35,312 bases of DNA, from IMG/VR virus record IMGVR_UViG_3300032285_001266, positions 1 through 35,312 of that record; one strand, given 5' to 3'. Within the stretch, counting starts at the first letter, position 1; every line of letters begins with the position of its first letter. Positions 22,891 through 32,520 of this stretch are shown here, piece by piece. The position numbers and the translations under genes were made by a program. The DNA is from a virus. A model generated the notes under the pieces. The model ran no database searches. It worked only from the letters and a program-made list of their open reading frames with translations, and was not told the origin of the DNA.

Positions 22891-22959
22891 AAAAAGATTG
22901 CTAGAATGACCACTTTAGGGAATTAACAAGAGACTAACAGGACGTGACCATTCTAGCAA
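22891..22959 (-). terminator. Terminator-like hairpin with U-tract at the end of the candidate RNA
   Basis: The 16-bp stem (22898-22913 with 22944-22959) is followed at once by TCTTTTTAT. The 30-nt loop is long for an intrinsic terminator, so termination may be partial or the stem may serve another purpose. Confidence 0.45.
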
Positions 22960-23049
22960 AAACACAAAATATATTAAGGATGTACAGAGAACAATCATCG
23001 GAAATGTGTAAATGGCATTAAACACGTATATAAAAACCATCCTCTGTAC
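22891..23049 (-). ncRNA. Candidate phage small RNA (~159 nt)
   Basis: No coding frame is supported here. The predicted start (23049, six bases after GATAAATA at 23055-23062) is the first base of GUACAGAG, which pairs with CUCUGUAC at 22989-22982. Further on, UUGCUAGAAUGGUCAC (22959-22944) pairs with GUGGUCAUUCUAGCAA (22913-22898), 16 pairs including two adjacent G-U pairs, with a 30-nt loop, followed by UCUUUUUAU. The G-U pairs would be A-C mismatches on the plus strand, which supports minus-strand transcription. It could instead be a long leader for the replication operon. Confidence 0.5.
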
Positions 23050-23054
23050 GAAAT

Positions 23055-23062
23055 TATTTATC
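23055..23062 (-). promoter_or_regulatory. T4-late-like promoter element of the candidate small RNA
   Basis: Minus strand GATAAATA-ATTTC, then GTACAGAG. The predicted first base coincides with the first base of an 8-bp stem. The element overlaps the TAA stop of the holin-like gene. Confidence 0.5.
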
Positions 23063-23279
23063 GTTTGTTATTTTGTCTGTCTAATTTTTCTTCAATGCGA
23101 TTCAATTGATTTTGTAACTGAGTTAAACTTTTGTTTGTATTTTCTGTATTGGTATGTGTAACTGCAACTTTAACTTTAATGTCATCTACATCTTTGGTCA
23201 ATGTCATATAACCAGTGCCACCAATGCCCAATGCAGTGATTAATACCCAAGATAATTGTTGTGTTGAAAAGTCTATCAT
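23058..23279 (-). CDS. Small membrane protein with coiled coil, holin-like (73 aa)
   Basis: The 73 residues have one hydrophobic segment (LSWVLITALGIGGTGYMTL, about 9-27) and a polar C-terminal helix with heptad spacing (LTQLQNQLNRIEEKLDRQ, about 52-69) ending in basic residues. This resembles XhlA-like or single-span holin-type proteins, which sit in the inner membrane and take part in lysis. It follows the adhesin-like gene by about 15 bases (AAGGAACAATATG start) at the end of the late unit, a usual place for lysis genes. No endolysin lies next to it, so a lysis role is tentative. Confidence 0.55.
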   Translation of the reverse strand: MIDFSTQQLSWVLITALGIGGTGYMTLTKDVDDIKVKVAVTHTNTENTNKSLTQLQNQLNRIEEKLDRQNNKR

Positions 23280-23294
23280 ATTGTTCCTTAATAA

Positions 23295-25079
23295 TTATAA
23301 TTGATATTGAACTAAAATTGCACCCGAAGCACCGTACCCACCTGTGTAAGTTCCAGTAGAACCATATGCGCCTCCGCCACCACCACCAAATCCAAAACCT
23401 ATACCTTGTTGTGCGCTAGCTCCGCTACCAGCAGTACCGCTAGCTCCGCCTCCTAGTCCAGCACCACCCCCTCCACCAGATCCACCAGATCCACCTCCAC
23501 CGCCACCAGCAAATACATTTAATTGTGTACTATTATTAGGGAATAATTGACTAACGGTTCTACTAGAACCACCGCTGCCACCAAACGCACTAACACCATT
23601 TTGTCCATTACCTCCGGCACCAGCACCGCCGCCGCCTGCAACTGCCACAAATGTACTTGCCGCAAAACCATTACCACCACGATAAGTTCCAGTACTATCA
23701 CCTGAACCACTAATTGTAGCATTAGCTCCACCGCCCCCACCAATTGCAACACCTGCATATGTAGTTGGAACACCTCCACCACCTCCACCAACAGCAGTAG
23801 AACCAAATCCAATACTACTATTACCACTACCTCCTGTTATAGAACCACCATTTCCCATGGTTACATTGTATGCTGTTCCACTAGTTAATGATTGATTAGT
23901 TAATACAATAACATTGCCGCCTCCACCTCCACCTGCCGCAGAATTAGCACCACTAACGGTAAGATTACCACCACCGCCTCCGCCACCAATAATAACAATA
24001 GTTGCATTACTTATATTAGCTGTAGGCGTAAATGTTCCGGTGCCACTGGTTGTGTTTCCTGATAGATTATATACACAATGAACTGCATAAGCGTTATTTG
24101 TATTTGGATCTATATATCCAACATAATCATAAAATCCAGTTGTGGTTACAGTTAATTTACTATTACCTAATGGATAGCGAACCATTACTCTACCTGAGCC
24201 ACCTGCAGAAGGTATAATACCGCTTGCTCCACTAGCACCACCACTACCGCCACCAGTATTAACACCACCCGCAATACTACTACCAGCAACGCCGTTACCA
24301 CCGCGTCCTCCCCCACCTAATCCACCGATACCTGCACTAGTAGCAGCATTTCCGCTAGTACCTATTGCTCCACCACCACCACCTGCATAATATACAGAAC
24401 CACTAGAAAAAATATTAATAAATAATGCACCATTACCACCATTACCACCCTGACCACTCACGGCATTAAATCCGTTTTGTCCGGCACCACCACCGCCCCC
24501 ACCTGCTTTTGTTGCTGTAGTAGATCCAAAGCCATTTCCACCATTATATATACCTAATCCGCCAACGCCATTTTCCCCTGGCGCCGCATTACCAGACCCA
24601 CCACCTCCAGAGCCACCAGTAGGTGCTGCTGGTGTAGAACTCGCAGTATATCCTCCGCCACCGCCACCATTAGCAGTAAAACCAAATGCAGTTGTCGCAT
24701 TGCCCGGATTGCCAGCTGTTCCTGATGTTGTTGGAGCAGCACCGCCATTACCTATAACTATTGAATATGTGTTTACAGAAACTGTATAGTTACTTTGTAA
24801 CTGTACATTGCCGCCACCCCCACCTCCAGTTGCTTGACCGCCACCCGCACCACCAGCAGCCCTGCCACCCGAACCACCTCCACCAACTAATAATGCATCT
24901 ATTAATCCATTAGCACCAGTATTAGTAACAACAAAAGAAGTATTACTAGTAAAAGCATGTACTTTATAAAACACATTACTTGTATCAATAAAATATGAAA
25001 TAGTTCCGCCAGTAGCAACTATAGGTCTACTATTTGTGCTACCAACAAAAGTCATAAAAGTATCACGCCATGCAAACAT
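23295..25079 (-). CDS. Polyglycine-rich tail adhesin-like protein (594 aa)
   Basis: After a short N-terminal part (MFAWRDTFMTFVGSTNSRP) come two glycine-rich domains, residues about 60-290 and 350-594, each opening with a strand pattern (LIDALLVGGGGSGG; ATIVIIGGGGGGG) and full of GGGGGG blocks separated by short polar turns. The last residues (SGAILVQYQL) form a strand closing the second domain; GRVMVRYPL closes the first. This is the glycine-rich family used by phage adhesins such as the gp38 type of T4-like phages, where polyglycine helices pack into a sandwich tipped by variable loops. The ATG overlaps the stop of the 1357-residue fibre (TAATG), so it is probably the receptor-binding tip of that fibre. 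Confidence 0.7.
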   Translation of the reverse strand: MFAWRDTFMTFVGSTNSRPIVATGGTISYFIDTSNVFYKVHAFTSNTSFVVTNTGANGLIDALLVGGGGSGGRAAGGAGGGQATGGGGGGNVQLQSNYTVSVNTYSIVIGNGGAAPTTSGTAGNPGNATTAFGFTANGGGGGGYTASSTPAAPTGGSGGGGSGNAAPGENGVGGLGIYNGGNGFGSTTATKAGGGGGGAGQNGFNAVSGQGGNGGNGALFINIFSSGSVYYAGGGGGAIGTSGNAATSAGIGGLGGGGRGGNGVAGSSIAGGVNTGGGSGGASGASGIIPSAGGSGRVMVRYPLGNSKLTVTTTGFYDYVGYIDPNTNNAYAVHCVYNLSGNTTSGTGTFTPTANISNATIVIIGGGGGGGNLTVSGANSAAGGGGGGNVIVLTNQSLTSGTAYNVTMGNGGSITGGSGNSSIGFGSTAVGGGGGGVPTTYAGVAIGGGGGANATISGSGDSTGTYRGGNGFAASTFVAVAGGGGAGAGGNGQNGVSAFGGSGGSSRTVSQLFPNNSTQLNVFAGGGGGGSGGSGGGGGAGLGGGASGTAGSGASAQQGIGFGFGGGGGGAYGSTGTYTGGYGASGAILVQYQL

Positions 25080-28000
25080 TATGCATATCCCTTTCCTAAA
25101 CTAGCATAATAAGTTGTACCATCATAAAATACACTCATAATATCTATTGCACTTGCAGCAGTACTTAATGTTTTACTACCGCCTAAGAACTTCATAGTAC
25201 TTGTTAATGTTCTACCGCCAGTAGCGTCTTGTGTTAATATAAGTGTCATACCTGTACCAGCAACTGCATTACCTAATGCATTTATTGTAATATTACCTGT
25301 TAATGTATAATTATAAATTGTACCAGCAGCTGCATTTGGTGTTAATGTAGCAGCACCTGTACTACCACCTGCAACAACTGTTTCGTTATATTTAGTAAAT
25401 AAAACGTTTGCAATATTTCCTAGTCCAACTGAACTAATGTTACCTGTTGTAATATTACCAGTAACAGACAAACTAGTTAAAGTACCAACACTAGTAATAT
25501 TTGGTTGTGCTGCAGTTGTTACTGTACCGGCAGTTGTTGCGCTAGTCGCACTACTTACTGTTCCAGTTACGTTTGCACCTGTAATTGCAGTTAATAAACT
25601 TCCATTACCACTAATATAATTAGCACTTACTAAATTACCACCACTTAATCTAGAACCAGTACCACTCATTGTAATGTTGCCATTACTTGCAAAACTTAAA
25701 CCTGTTAATAATCCAACACTAGTAATATTGGCTTGTGCATTGCTAGTTACTGTTGCTGCAACACCTGCAGTACTTGCAAAACTAGCACTACTAACTGTAC
25801 CTGTAACATTTGAACCATTGATTGAACTTAATTGTGATCCATTACCAATAAAATAATCTGTTGTTAAAGTATTACTAGTATTATCAAATGTTAAATTTGC
25901 ACTACCTGCAATAGATCCATTGTCATTATATTGTATTTGAGTATTACTTCCTCCGGGACTTGCAGTAACAGTTGACCAACTTAAACTACCTGCGCCATCT
26001 GTTTTTAAATATTGACCTGAACTACCACCAGTAATAGTAATACTACTGTTTGATGCCAAATTCATTGTACCATAATTATTAAACGTACCATTAAGACTAG
26101 TAGGACCTAATAATTGAGTGGTACCATATAATGATGTGGTATTATTAACTGCAAGATTGTTTGCAGTAACATAATTGCTTGTTTTATCAAATGTTAAATT
26201 TACACTTCCACCAAAACTTCCGTTATCATTAAATTGTACATATGTATTACTACCACCTGGCGAACCACCTCCACCACTTTGTGCAACCCAACTTAAGTTA
26301 CCAGCACCATCTGTTTTAAGAACATAGTTATTAGTACCGCCTGTAATTTTAACATTACCAACTGCACCTAAACTTACATTACTTGAAGTAGTAAAGTTAA
26401 CTGTTCCACCAGATGTTAATCCAGTTAATACTCCAACACTTGTTATATTTGGTTGTGCATTAGTTGTTACAGTACCGGCAGTTGTTGCTGATGTAGCAGT
26501 ACCTGCACTAGTTGCATAAGTTGCATTTGCTACAACTCCTGTTACATTAGCACCTGTAATACTACTTAATAAACTACCATTACCTGAATGATAATTACCA
26601 CTAATTAAATTGCCACCTGCAATGTTACCACTTGTAATGTTACCTGTTACTGATAAACTACTTAATGTACCAACACTTGTTATATTTGGTTGACTATTAG
26701 TATATACAGTGCCTGCAATCAATGCGTTTGCTACTTGTCCAGTAACATTGCTACCACTTACTGAGTATGCAGTATTTGCAATATTTGCGTTTGGCACATA
26801 TCCTGTTACATTAGCACCTGTGATACTACTTAATAAACTACCATTACCACTATGATAATTAGCACTTATTAAATTGCCGCCTGTTATATTTCCATTTGTA
26901 ATATTACCTGTAACATTAAGTGATGTTAATGTACCTACACTAGTAATGTTAGGTTGTGCATTTGTATATACAGTACCACTAATTAAACTATTGCTTACTT
27001 GACCACTTACATTACTACCTGATACATTAAATGCATTGCCAGCATAATTTGCATAGTTTGCATTACCAGTAGTTGATGTAATGCCAGTTAATAAACTACC
27101 ATTACCAGAAAAGTAATTTGCGTTAATTAAATTACCACCATATAAATTGCCAGTTATACCTAATCCACCTTTTATAGTTACAGTACCACTTGTATTGTTT
27201 GTTGACACAGTATTTGGTTCATTCATAACTGCGGCAATGTTTTCAATGTTTGCGCCACCGACAATAAATTTAACTTGTGCACCTGGTGTTGCTGAACCTA
27301 ATATTAAGTTACCATGCGTACCAGTTGTATCTCCGCCGATTACATATACATATCCATCATTGTGGTCTAATGATGTAAATTCACCTGCGCTATCATAAGC
27401 AGTAGAAGTAATACCCATGTCAATAAAATAATTAAGTGCATTACCGTTATCAGCAAGAAGTGACATGTCTGTACTTGCATTAGCACCTGAATTAATATTT
27501 TGTAAATTTATGTCAATATAACCATCATAATTACCAGCAACTTGTAATACTGTTTGTGGAACATTAGAATAACCTAAAGGTATACCTGCATATAATGCAC
27601 CAAACCCAGTTGTTACGTTACCAAAGAATTGTCCTGAGTTACCACTAATTTGATTAATATTACCAGTTATGTTTGCATTACCTGTTACAGTTAAATCAAC
27701 AGTTGTAATACTTGTTGTTGCCTGTAAATTACTTGTACTGATGTTACCAGTAACTGCTAAACTACCTAATGTACCAACACCAGTAATATTTGGTTGGTCA
27801 TTACCATAAACAGTATTTGCTACAAGCGCATTAGCAACTTGACCAGATACATTACTACCTGATACTGAATATGCAGTTCCGCTATATGTACTATAATTTG
27901 CGTTAGCAACAACACCTGTTACATTACTACCTGATACACTATTTGCAACATCTGCAATATTTGCATGTGTTGCATTACCTACAATACCTGTTATATTTGC

Positions 28001-29152
28001 CCCTGTGATTGAAGTCAATAAACTACCATTACCAGAATAATAATTTGCAGTTACATTACCAGTAACAGTTAATATATTACTAGTTGCATCAAACTTAAAA
28101 TTATCACTAGCACCTGCATTGCCGCCATCATTATATAATATATCCCATTGTAATCCAGGTACAACAATGTTACCACTAATGTTACCTACAACGTTACCTA
28201 TAAAATATGGTGCAGTAATATTGGCACTACTTGTTAATCCAGTTAACGTCCCAACACTTGTAATATTGGGCTGTGCGTTAGTATAAACAGTACCTGCAAC
28301 TAATGCATTTGCTACTTGGCCACTTACATTACTACCTGATACACTATAAGCAGTACCACTAGTAACTGCATAAGTAGCATTTGCCACAACACCACTAACA
28401 TTTGCACCACTAACACTATTTGCTAAATCACTAACATTTGCATGAACTGCATTACCAGCAAAATTTGAATAGTTTGCGTTAGCAGTAATAACACCAGTTA
28501 ATAAACTACCATTACCACTAAAATAATTACTAGTTGCTAAATTACCTAAATTAACAGTTGAGCCACCGGGAAAAGATGTGTTACCATCTTTTTGAAATGT
28601 CCAAGTATGATTATTAGCAGGATAGTTTGTACCAATATATACTGCTGTATTATCTGCTTGTACATATTGGTCTAAATCATTACTAGCAAGTATAGCATAT
28701 CCACCTGAATTTGCTTTTAATCCTACTCCACCATCATTATATACATCACCTATTACTCCATTGCCTGGTAATGATAAATTACCAGTAGTATCAAAGTTCC
28801 ATTGTTTGTCTACGCTACTATTAGCATTGATATAGATGTTACCATTACTAGTAGGTACAGATACATTACTGTTACCATTTTCAATTTTATTTGGATTACC
28901 ACCTGCACCCCAAGTACCATTACCTAATAATACTTGACTGCCATTACCAGTTAAATTAACAGTTGCAATATTACCTATACCAACTACGTTACTAACATTA
29001 ACTGAGTTTGCAACATCTGCAACATTTGCATGAACTGCATTACCTACAGTAGCATTTGCAATATATTGATTTTTAATAGATGTTGGCGCTCCATTAATGT
29101 CTACGTTGACGATTTGATAGAAGTTTGAATTTATTTCACCGCGTGTTGTCAT
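25079..29152 (-). CDS. Giant repeat-built tail fibre (1357 aa)
   Basis: The protein consists mostly of repeats of 60-90 residues with recurring phrases: GNGSLLTGITGANVTG, SGSNVSGQVANALVAGT, VYTNAQPNITSVGTLTSL and VTGNITSGNI. Repeats of this type make long trimeric beta-helical fibre shafts. Interspersed pieces are YVLKTDGAGNLSW and a globular insert around residues 505-665 (FGALYAGIPLGYSNVPQTVL ... YVYVIGGDTTGTHGNLIL). The last ~108 residues (AAGTIYNYTLTGNITINALG ... ASLGKGYA) closely match the end of the 675-residue fibre. N-terminus MTTRGEINSNFYQIVNVDING suggests the virion-attachment part. It has the longest coding region in the window and strong internal nucleotide repeats. Confidence 0.75.
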   Translation of the reverse strand: MTTRGEINSNFYQIVNVDINGAPTSIKNQYIANATVGNAVHANVADVANSVNVSNVVGIGNIATVNLTGNGSQVLLGNGTWGAGGNPNKIENGNSNVSVPTSNGNIYINANSSVDKQWNFDTTGNLSLPGNGVIGDVYNDGGVGLKANSGGYAILASNDLDQYVQADNTAVYIGTNYPANNHTWTFQKDGNTSFPGGSTVNLGNLATSNYFSGNGSLLTGVITANANYSNFAGNAVHANVSDLANSVSGANVSGVVANATYAVTSGTAYSVSGSNVSGQVANALVAGTVYTNAQPNITSVGTLTGLTSSANITAPYFIGNVVGNISGNIVVPGLQWDILYNDGGNAGASDNFKFDATSNILTVTGNVTANYYSGNGSLLTSITGANITGIVGNATHANIADVANSVSGSNVTGVVANANYSTYSGTAYSVSGSNVSGQVANALVANTVYGNDQPNITGVGTLGSLAVTGNISTSNLQATTSITTVDLTVTGNANITGNINQISGNSGQFFGNVTTGFGALYAGIPLGYSNVPQTVLQVAGNYDGYIDINLQNINSGANASTDMSLLADNGNALNYFIDMGITSTAYDSAGEFTSLDHNDGYVYVIGGDTTGTHGNLILGSATPGAQVKFIVGGANIENIAAVMNEPNTVSTNNTSGTVTIKGGLGITGNLYGGNLINANYFSGNGSLLTGITSTTGNANYANYAGNAFNVSGSNVSGQVSNSLISGTVYTNAQPNITSVGTLTSLNVTGNITNGNITGGNLISANYHSGNGSLLSSITGANVTGYVPNANIANTAYSVSGSNVTGQVANALIAGTVYTNSQPNITSVGTLSSLSVTGNITSGNIAGGNLISGNYHSGNGSLLSSITGANVTGVVANATYATSAGTATSATTAGTVTTNAQPNITSVGVLTGLTSGGTVNFTTSSNVSLGAVGNVKITGGTNNYVLKTDGAGNLSWVAQSGGGGSPGGSNTYVQFNDNGSFGGSVNLTFDKTSNYVTANNLAVNNTTSLYGTTQLLGPTSLNGTFNNYGTMNLASNSSITITGGSSGQYLKTDGAGSLSWSTVTASPGGSNTQIQYNDNGSIAGSANLTFDNTSNTLTTDYFIGNGSQLSSINGSNVTGTVSSASFASTAGVAATVTSNAQANITSVGLLTGLSFASNGNITMSGTGSRLSGGNLVSANYISGNGSLLTAITGANVTGTVSSATSATTAGTVTTAAQPNITSVGTLTSLSVTGNITTGNISSVGLGNIANVLFTKYNETVVAGGSTGAATLTPNAAAGTIYNYTLTGNITINALGNAVAGTGMTLILTQDATGGRTLTSTMKFLGGSKTLSTAASAIDIMSVFYDGTTYYASLGKGYA
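25082..25405 (-). repeat. Duplicated fibre C-terminal domain, copy 1
   Basis: Encodes the last ~108 residues of the 1357-residue fibre, including GNAVAGTGMTLILTQDATGG and SKTLSTAASAIDIMSVFYDG. It pairs with 30487-30810; the boundary is approximate. The codons around the stop (GGATATGCATAATG on the minus strand) are identical in both copies. Confidence 0.75.
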
Positions 29153-29161
29153 TTTGTGTCC

Positions 29162-30484
29162 TTAGGGTAAAGTTATTCCATAACTGAATGGAGTAACTGT
29201 ATTTAACGATTGAGTAACTGTAGATGGAGATATACTACCACTAGCTATTGTTGCTGAACTATTTGATAATGTAACTTTAGTACTAGTACTAAATGTTGGT
29301 ACATTATCACTACTAGATGTAATAGTACCACTAAAAGTATAATTTGTGCTATCATCACTAGTTACAGTATAACTGTATGCTTTGTTTAAACCAGTTAAAT
29401 TACCATTATTAGGTAATTTAAAATTTGAACCATCGACTCTAGTACCTGCATTTTTTAAAGTAAACTCAACATACAAATTAGTACTTGAACATGTTATGTT
29501 TAATGGATAAAAATTTGATGTATCATTTGTATAATATGTTGTATATAATGCACTTGGAGTAGTAGTTATAACACTTATATAACCGCCAACGTTTCCTGCT
29601 GCAGTACTCATCAATGCAAGATTGCCACTACCATTAATAATCATACGATATCCACTAGTTCCTAAACTAGTGTTATCTGTCACAGTATATTCATATACTT
29701 TTGTACCAACACTATTAATTTTAACTAATACATAACCATATCCACCAACTTGATTAATTAAGTAAATATTATTACTACTGTCAAAACATACACGATTTAA
29801 TAATGTACTAGTTGTTGAAGTATACGCAAGACTTTTTTGCCATAGTATACTACCAGTATTATCAAGTTTAATAATATAGTTATATGGACTTGAACCAGAA
29901 TATGCAGTAATATACAAATTGCCACTTGGATCTATTAATAATTGATTAGTATCACTAGTTGTAAGTGTAATTATTTTATACCAAGTAATACTATATGTAC
30001 TACTATCAATTTTTAGTAAGTTCATTACTGTACCATTATAAATTAATACATATATATTATTTGTATTATCTATAACCATATTGTCAGTTGTACCTAAACT
30101 ACTTAAATCTATACCTGTTACAAAATTATTGTTTGAATCATATTTTTGAAGTATGGCTTTATTAAAAATAACATGTGTATTATTGCTACCATCAACTAAT
30201 ATATCTGTTACATTATTTGTTGAACTGAATGAATTGACATCGGGAAAAACTACATAAGTATCAATCAATCCAACACTATCATTAAGTTTTGCAAAATATG
30301 GTCTGTATAATCCAGTACTAGAACTATTGCCACGACCAAATATATATGAATTATTATTGATATTCTTAATGGTTGTTGTTGTGCTGGCACTAGCGCCATT
30401 GCATTTTAAATCAATAGCATCGAACCAATAGGCATTTGGGTTATTACCACTAGTATATTCAAAACCCATTCTTGCACTAAACAT
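29162..30484 (-). CDS. Beta-propeller tail adhesin-like protein (440 aa)
   Basis: The 440 residues start MFSARMGFEYTSGNNPNAYW and then show propeller-type repeats with aspartate/asparagine turns: DILVDGSNNTHVIF, MVIDNTNNIYVLIYNG, LLIDPSGNLYITAYSG, VCFDSSNNIYLINQVG. About five to six blades cover residues 40-320, like SBBP/NHL-type beta-propellers. A Ser/Thr-rich beta domain ends the protein. Its ATG overlaps the stop of the 675-residue fibre by one base (TAATG), and its start codon context is identical to that of the 594-residue adhesin. It probably caps the shorter fibre and binds a surface sugar or protein. Receptor unknown. Confidence 0.65.
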   Translation of the reverse strand: MFSARMGFEYTSGNNPNAYWFDAIDLKCNGASASTTTTIKNINNNSYIFGRGNSSSTGLYRPYFAKLNDSVGLIDTYVVFPDVNSFSSTNNVTDILVDGSNNTHVIFNKAILQKYDSNNNFVTGIDLSSLGTTDNMVIDNTNNIYVLIYNGTVMNLLKIDSSTYSITWYKIITLTTSDTNQLLIDPSGNLYITAYSGSSPYNYIIKLDNTGSILWQKSLAYTSTTSTLLNRVCFDSSNNIYLINQVGGYGYVLVKINSVGTKVYEYTVTDNTSLGTSGYRMIINGSGNLALMSTAAGNVGGYISVITTTPSALYTTYYTNDTSNFYPLNITCSSTNLYVEFTLKNAGTRVDGSNFKLPNNGNLTGLNKAYSYTVTSDDSTNYTFSGTITSSSDNVPTFSTSTKVTLSNSSATIASGSISPSTVTQSLNTVTPFSYGITLP

Positions 30485-32511
30485 TATGCATATCCTTTAC
30501 TTAATACTGCATAATATGTTGAGCCATTATAATATAAACTAATGATATCAACCGAGTTGCCAGCAGTACTTAATGTTTTACTACCACCACTAAATTTCAT
30601 ACTACTTGTTAATGTACGACCACCTGTCGCATCCTGTGTTAATTCAATAGTCATACTTGTACCTGCTACTGCATTAACAAGATTGTTTAATGTAATATTA
30701 CCAGTTAATGTATATTGATATATTGTACCAGCAGCCGCATTAGGCGTTAATGTACCACTAACACTTCCACCTGAAATAACAGTTTCATTAAATTTATTAA
30801 AATTAGTATTTGCAACATTACTTGTTCCAGACACAGTTAAACTAGTAAGTGTACCTACGCTTGTTATATTTGGTTGACTTGCAGTATATACTGTACCTGC
30901 TATTAAACTATTACCTACTTGTCCAGATACATTACTACCATTAACATTTGTTAATCCAAATCCATTACTAACTATATTTGTAGTGCTTAATGTATTTGTA
31001 GTATTATTAAATGTAAGATTAACGCTACCTGCAAATAGTCCACCATTGTTATATTGAATTTGTGTGTTTGCACCACCTGGATTAATATTAACACTAGCCC
31101 AACTTACATTACCACTACCATTAGTACTTAATACTTGCCCACTTGCACCGCCAGTAATATGTAAATTACTTACACTACCTAATGTAACATTACTAGTATT
31201 ACTAAAATCAACAACACCATTGCTTGTTAAATTAGTTAAATTTCCTATAGTTGTAATGTTTGGTTGATTATTTGTTGTTAACACGCCTGCTATATAGTTA
31301 CCAACTATTAAATTACCTAAGTTACCATTTAATGATGTTATATTACCATTAACTAATAATCCTGTTAAACTACCTACGCTTGTTATATTTGGTTGTGCAT
31401 TATCTGATACTGTATTTGCTACATTAGCAGTATTTGCAGTAACTGCGCTACCCGCAGTTGTTGCGCTTGTAGCAGTTAAACTAGATCCCGCACTAATTGC
31501 ATATGTTGCGTTTGCTACTGTACCAATAACATTTGCGGCAGTAAGACTTGATAATTGACTGCCATTACTTATAATATTTTGTACAGTTAATGTATTGCTT
31601 ACATTGTTAAATGTAAATCCTGTTGATCCATCTAAACTACCATTTGTATTAAATTGTACACTAGTATTGATACCACCTGGTACAACGTTACTTGATATTT
31701 GTGATGTCCAATTTAAATTACCTGTACCATCTGTTGTAAGAACATAGTTAGCAACACCTCCTGTAATTTTAACATTGCCAACATTGCCCAATGTAGTTAC
31801 ATTATTAACAGTAAGATTATTAGTACTAATATTGCCAACAGTTAATAAACTATTAGTTTGATTAAATGTAAAACTACTATTACCACTTAATGATACACCA
31901 CCATTATATTGTACTTCGGTTAAATTGCCACCTGGATTTGATCCATTACTACCACTTTTACTAGGTAATACATCAATACTATCTCCTGTATTTAATAATA
32001 TGTTAATTATTAATGTATCGCCGGCTATAGTATATAAGTTTGGTTCAATGTTAATACCATTTTTAAATACAGCCATAGTATAAACATTTGGATATACAAC
32101 TAAATTACCATTTGTGAAAAATTGATTGTTTGCAGTACTAGATACATCAAAATGAATATAAGTTGTAGTATTTGCATAGCCTGGTAATTCAGACCATGTT
32201 AAATTACCTGTGCCATCAGTTTGTAATACATAATTTAAATTGCCACCTGTTATATGTACATTACTTACATTGCCTAAACTAGTGTTACCAACTACAGTTA
32301 ATCCATGGCTACTTATAACACCATTACTAACAATATTTTGTACAATGTTGCCACCGATATCACTACCTGCATTTAAAAATGCTTCAACATTACTATTACC
32401 ATATGGTTGTTGTGCAGTAATTTCGCCGGCGCCACCACTATACAAAGTTGTATAATTATTACTACTTACATTATTGCTAACTGTTGTGGTATAAAGAGTT
32501 GTCGTAGACAT
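30484..32511 (-). CDS. Repeat-built tail fibre (675 aa)
   Basis: This is a shorter relative of the 1357-residue fibre. It has repeated NVHITGGNLNYVLQTDGTGNLTW-like units (three to four copies, first near residue 84), NITSVGSLTGLLVNGNIT units, and the same C-terminal domain of ~108 residues (AAGTIYQYTLTGNITLNNLV ... AVLSKGYA). The N-terminus (TTTLYTTTVSNNVSSNNYTT) differs from the other fibre. It follows the tail adaptor gene by 9 bases with AAGGAATACTC before the ATG, so it belongs to the head-tail unit. A trimeric fibre or fibre-attachment protein is the likely role. Confidence 0.7.
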   Translation of the reverse strand: MSTTTLYTTTVSNNVSSNNYTTLYSGGAGEITAQQPYGNSNVEAFLNAGSDIGGNIVQNIVSNGVISSHGLTVVGNTSLGNVSNVHITGGNLNYVLQTDGTGNLTWSELPGYANTTTYIHFDVSSTANNQFFTNGNLVVYPNVYTMAVFKNGINIEPNLYTIAGDTLIINILLNTGDSIDVLPSKSGSNGSNPGGNLTEVQYNGGVSLSGNSSFTFNQTNSLLTVGNISTNNLTVNNVTTLGNVGNVKITGGVANYVLTTDGTGNLNWTSQISSNVVPGGINTSVQFNTNGSLDGSTGFTFNNVSNTLTVQNIISNGSQLSSLTAANVIGTVANATYAISAGSSLTATSATTAGSAVTANTANVANTVSDNAQPNITSVGSLTGLLVNGNITSLNGNLGNLIVGNYIAGVLTTNNQPNITTIGNLTNLTSNGVVDFSNTSNVTLGSVSNLHITGGASGQVLSTNGSGNVSWASVNINPGGANTQIQYNNGGLFAGSVNLTFNNTTNTLSTTNIVSNGFGLTNVNGSNVSGQVGNSLIAGTVYTASQPNITSVGTLTSLTVSGTSNVANTNFNKFNETVISGGSVSGTLTPNAAAGTIYQYTLTGNITLNNLVNAVAGTSMTIELTQDATGGRTLTSSMKFSGGSKTLSTAGNSVDIISLYYNGSTYYAVLSKGYA
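30487..30810 (-). repeat. Duplicated fibre C-terminal domain, copy 2
   Basis: Encodes the last ~108 residues of the 675-residue fibre (NAVAGTSMTIELTQDATGGR, SKTLSTAGNSVDIISLYYNG). By eye about 70% of residues match copy 1 at 25082-25405. The boundary is approximate. Confidence 0.75.
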
Positions 32512-32520
32512 GAGTATTCC

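Noticed and set aside
23519-24748. Leucine/valine-rich frames overlapping the polyglycine gene
   Set aside because: They are frame-shifted readings of GGT/GGA-rich codons, with no ribosome binding site and unnatural composition.
25079-29152. CRISPR-like or satellite repeat array
   Set aside because: The repeats are in frame within one long coding sequence and translate to fibre-shaft motifs; spacings vary.
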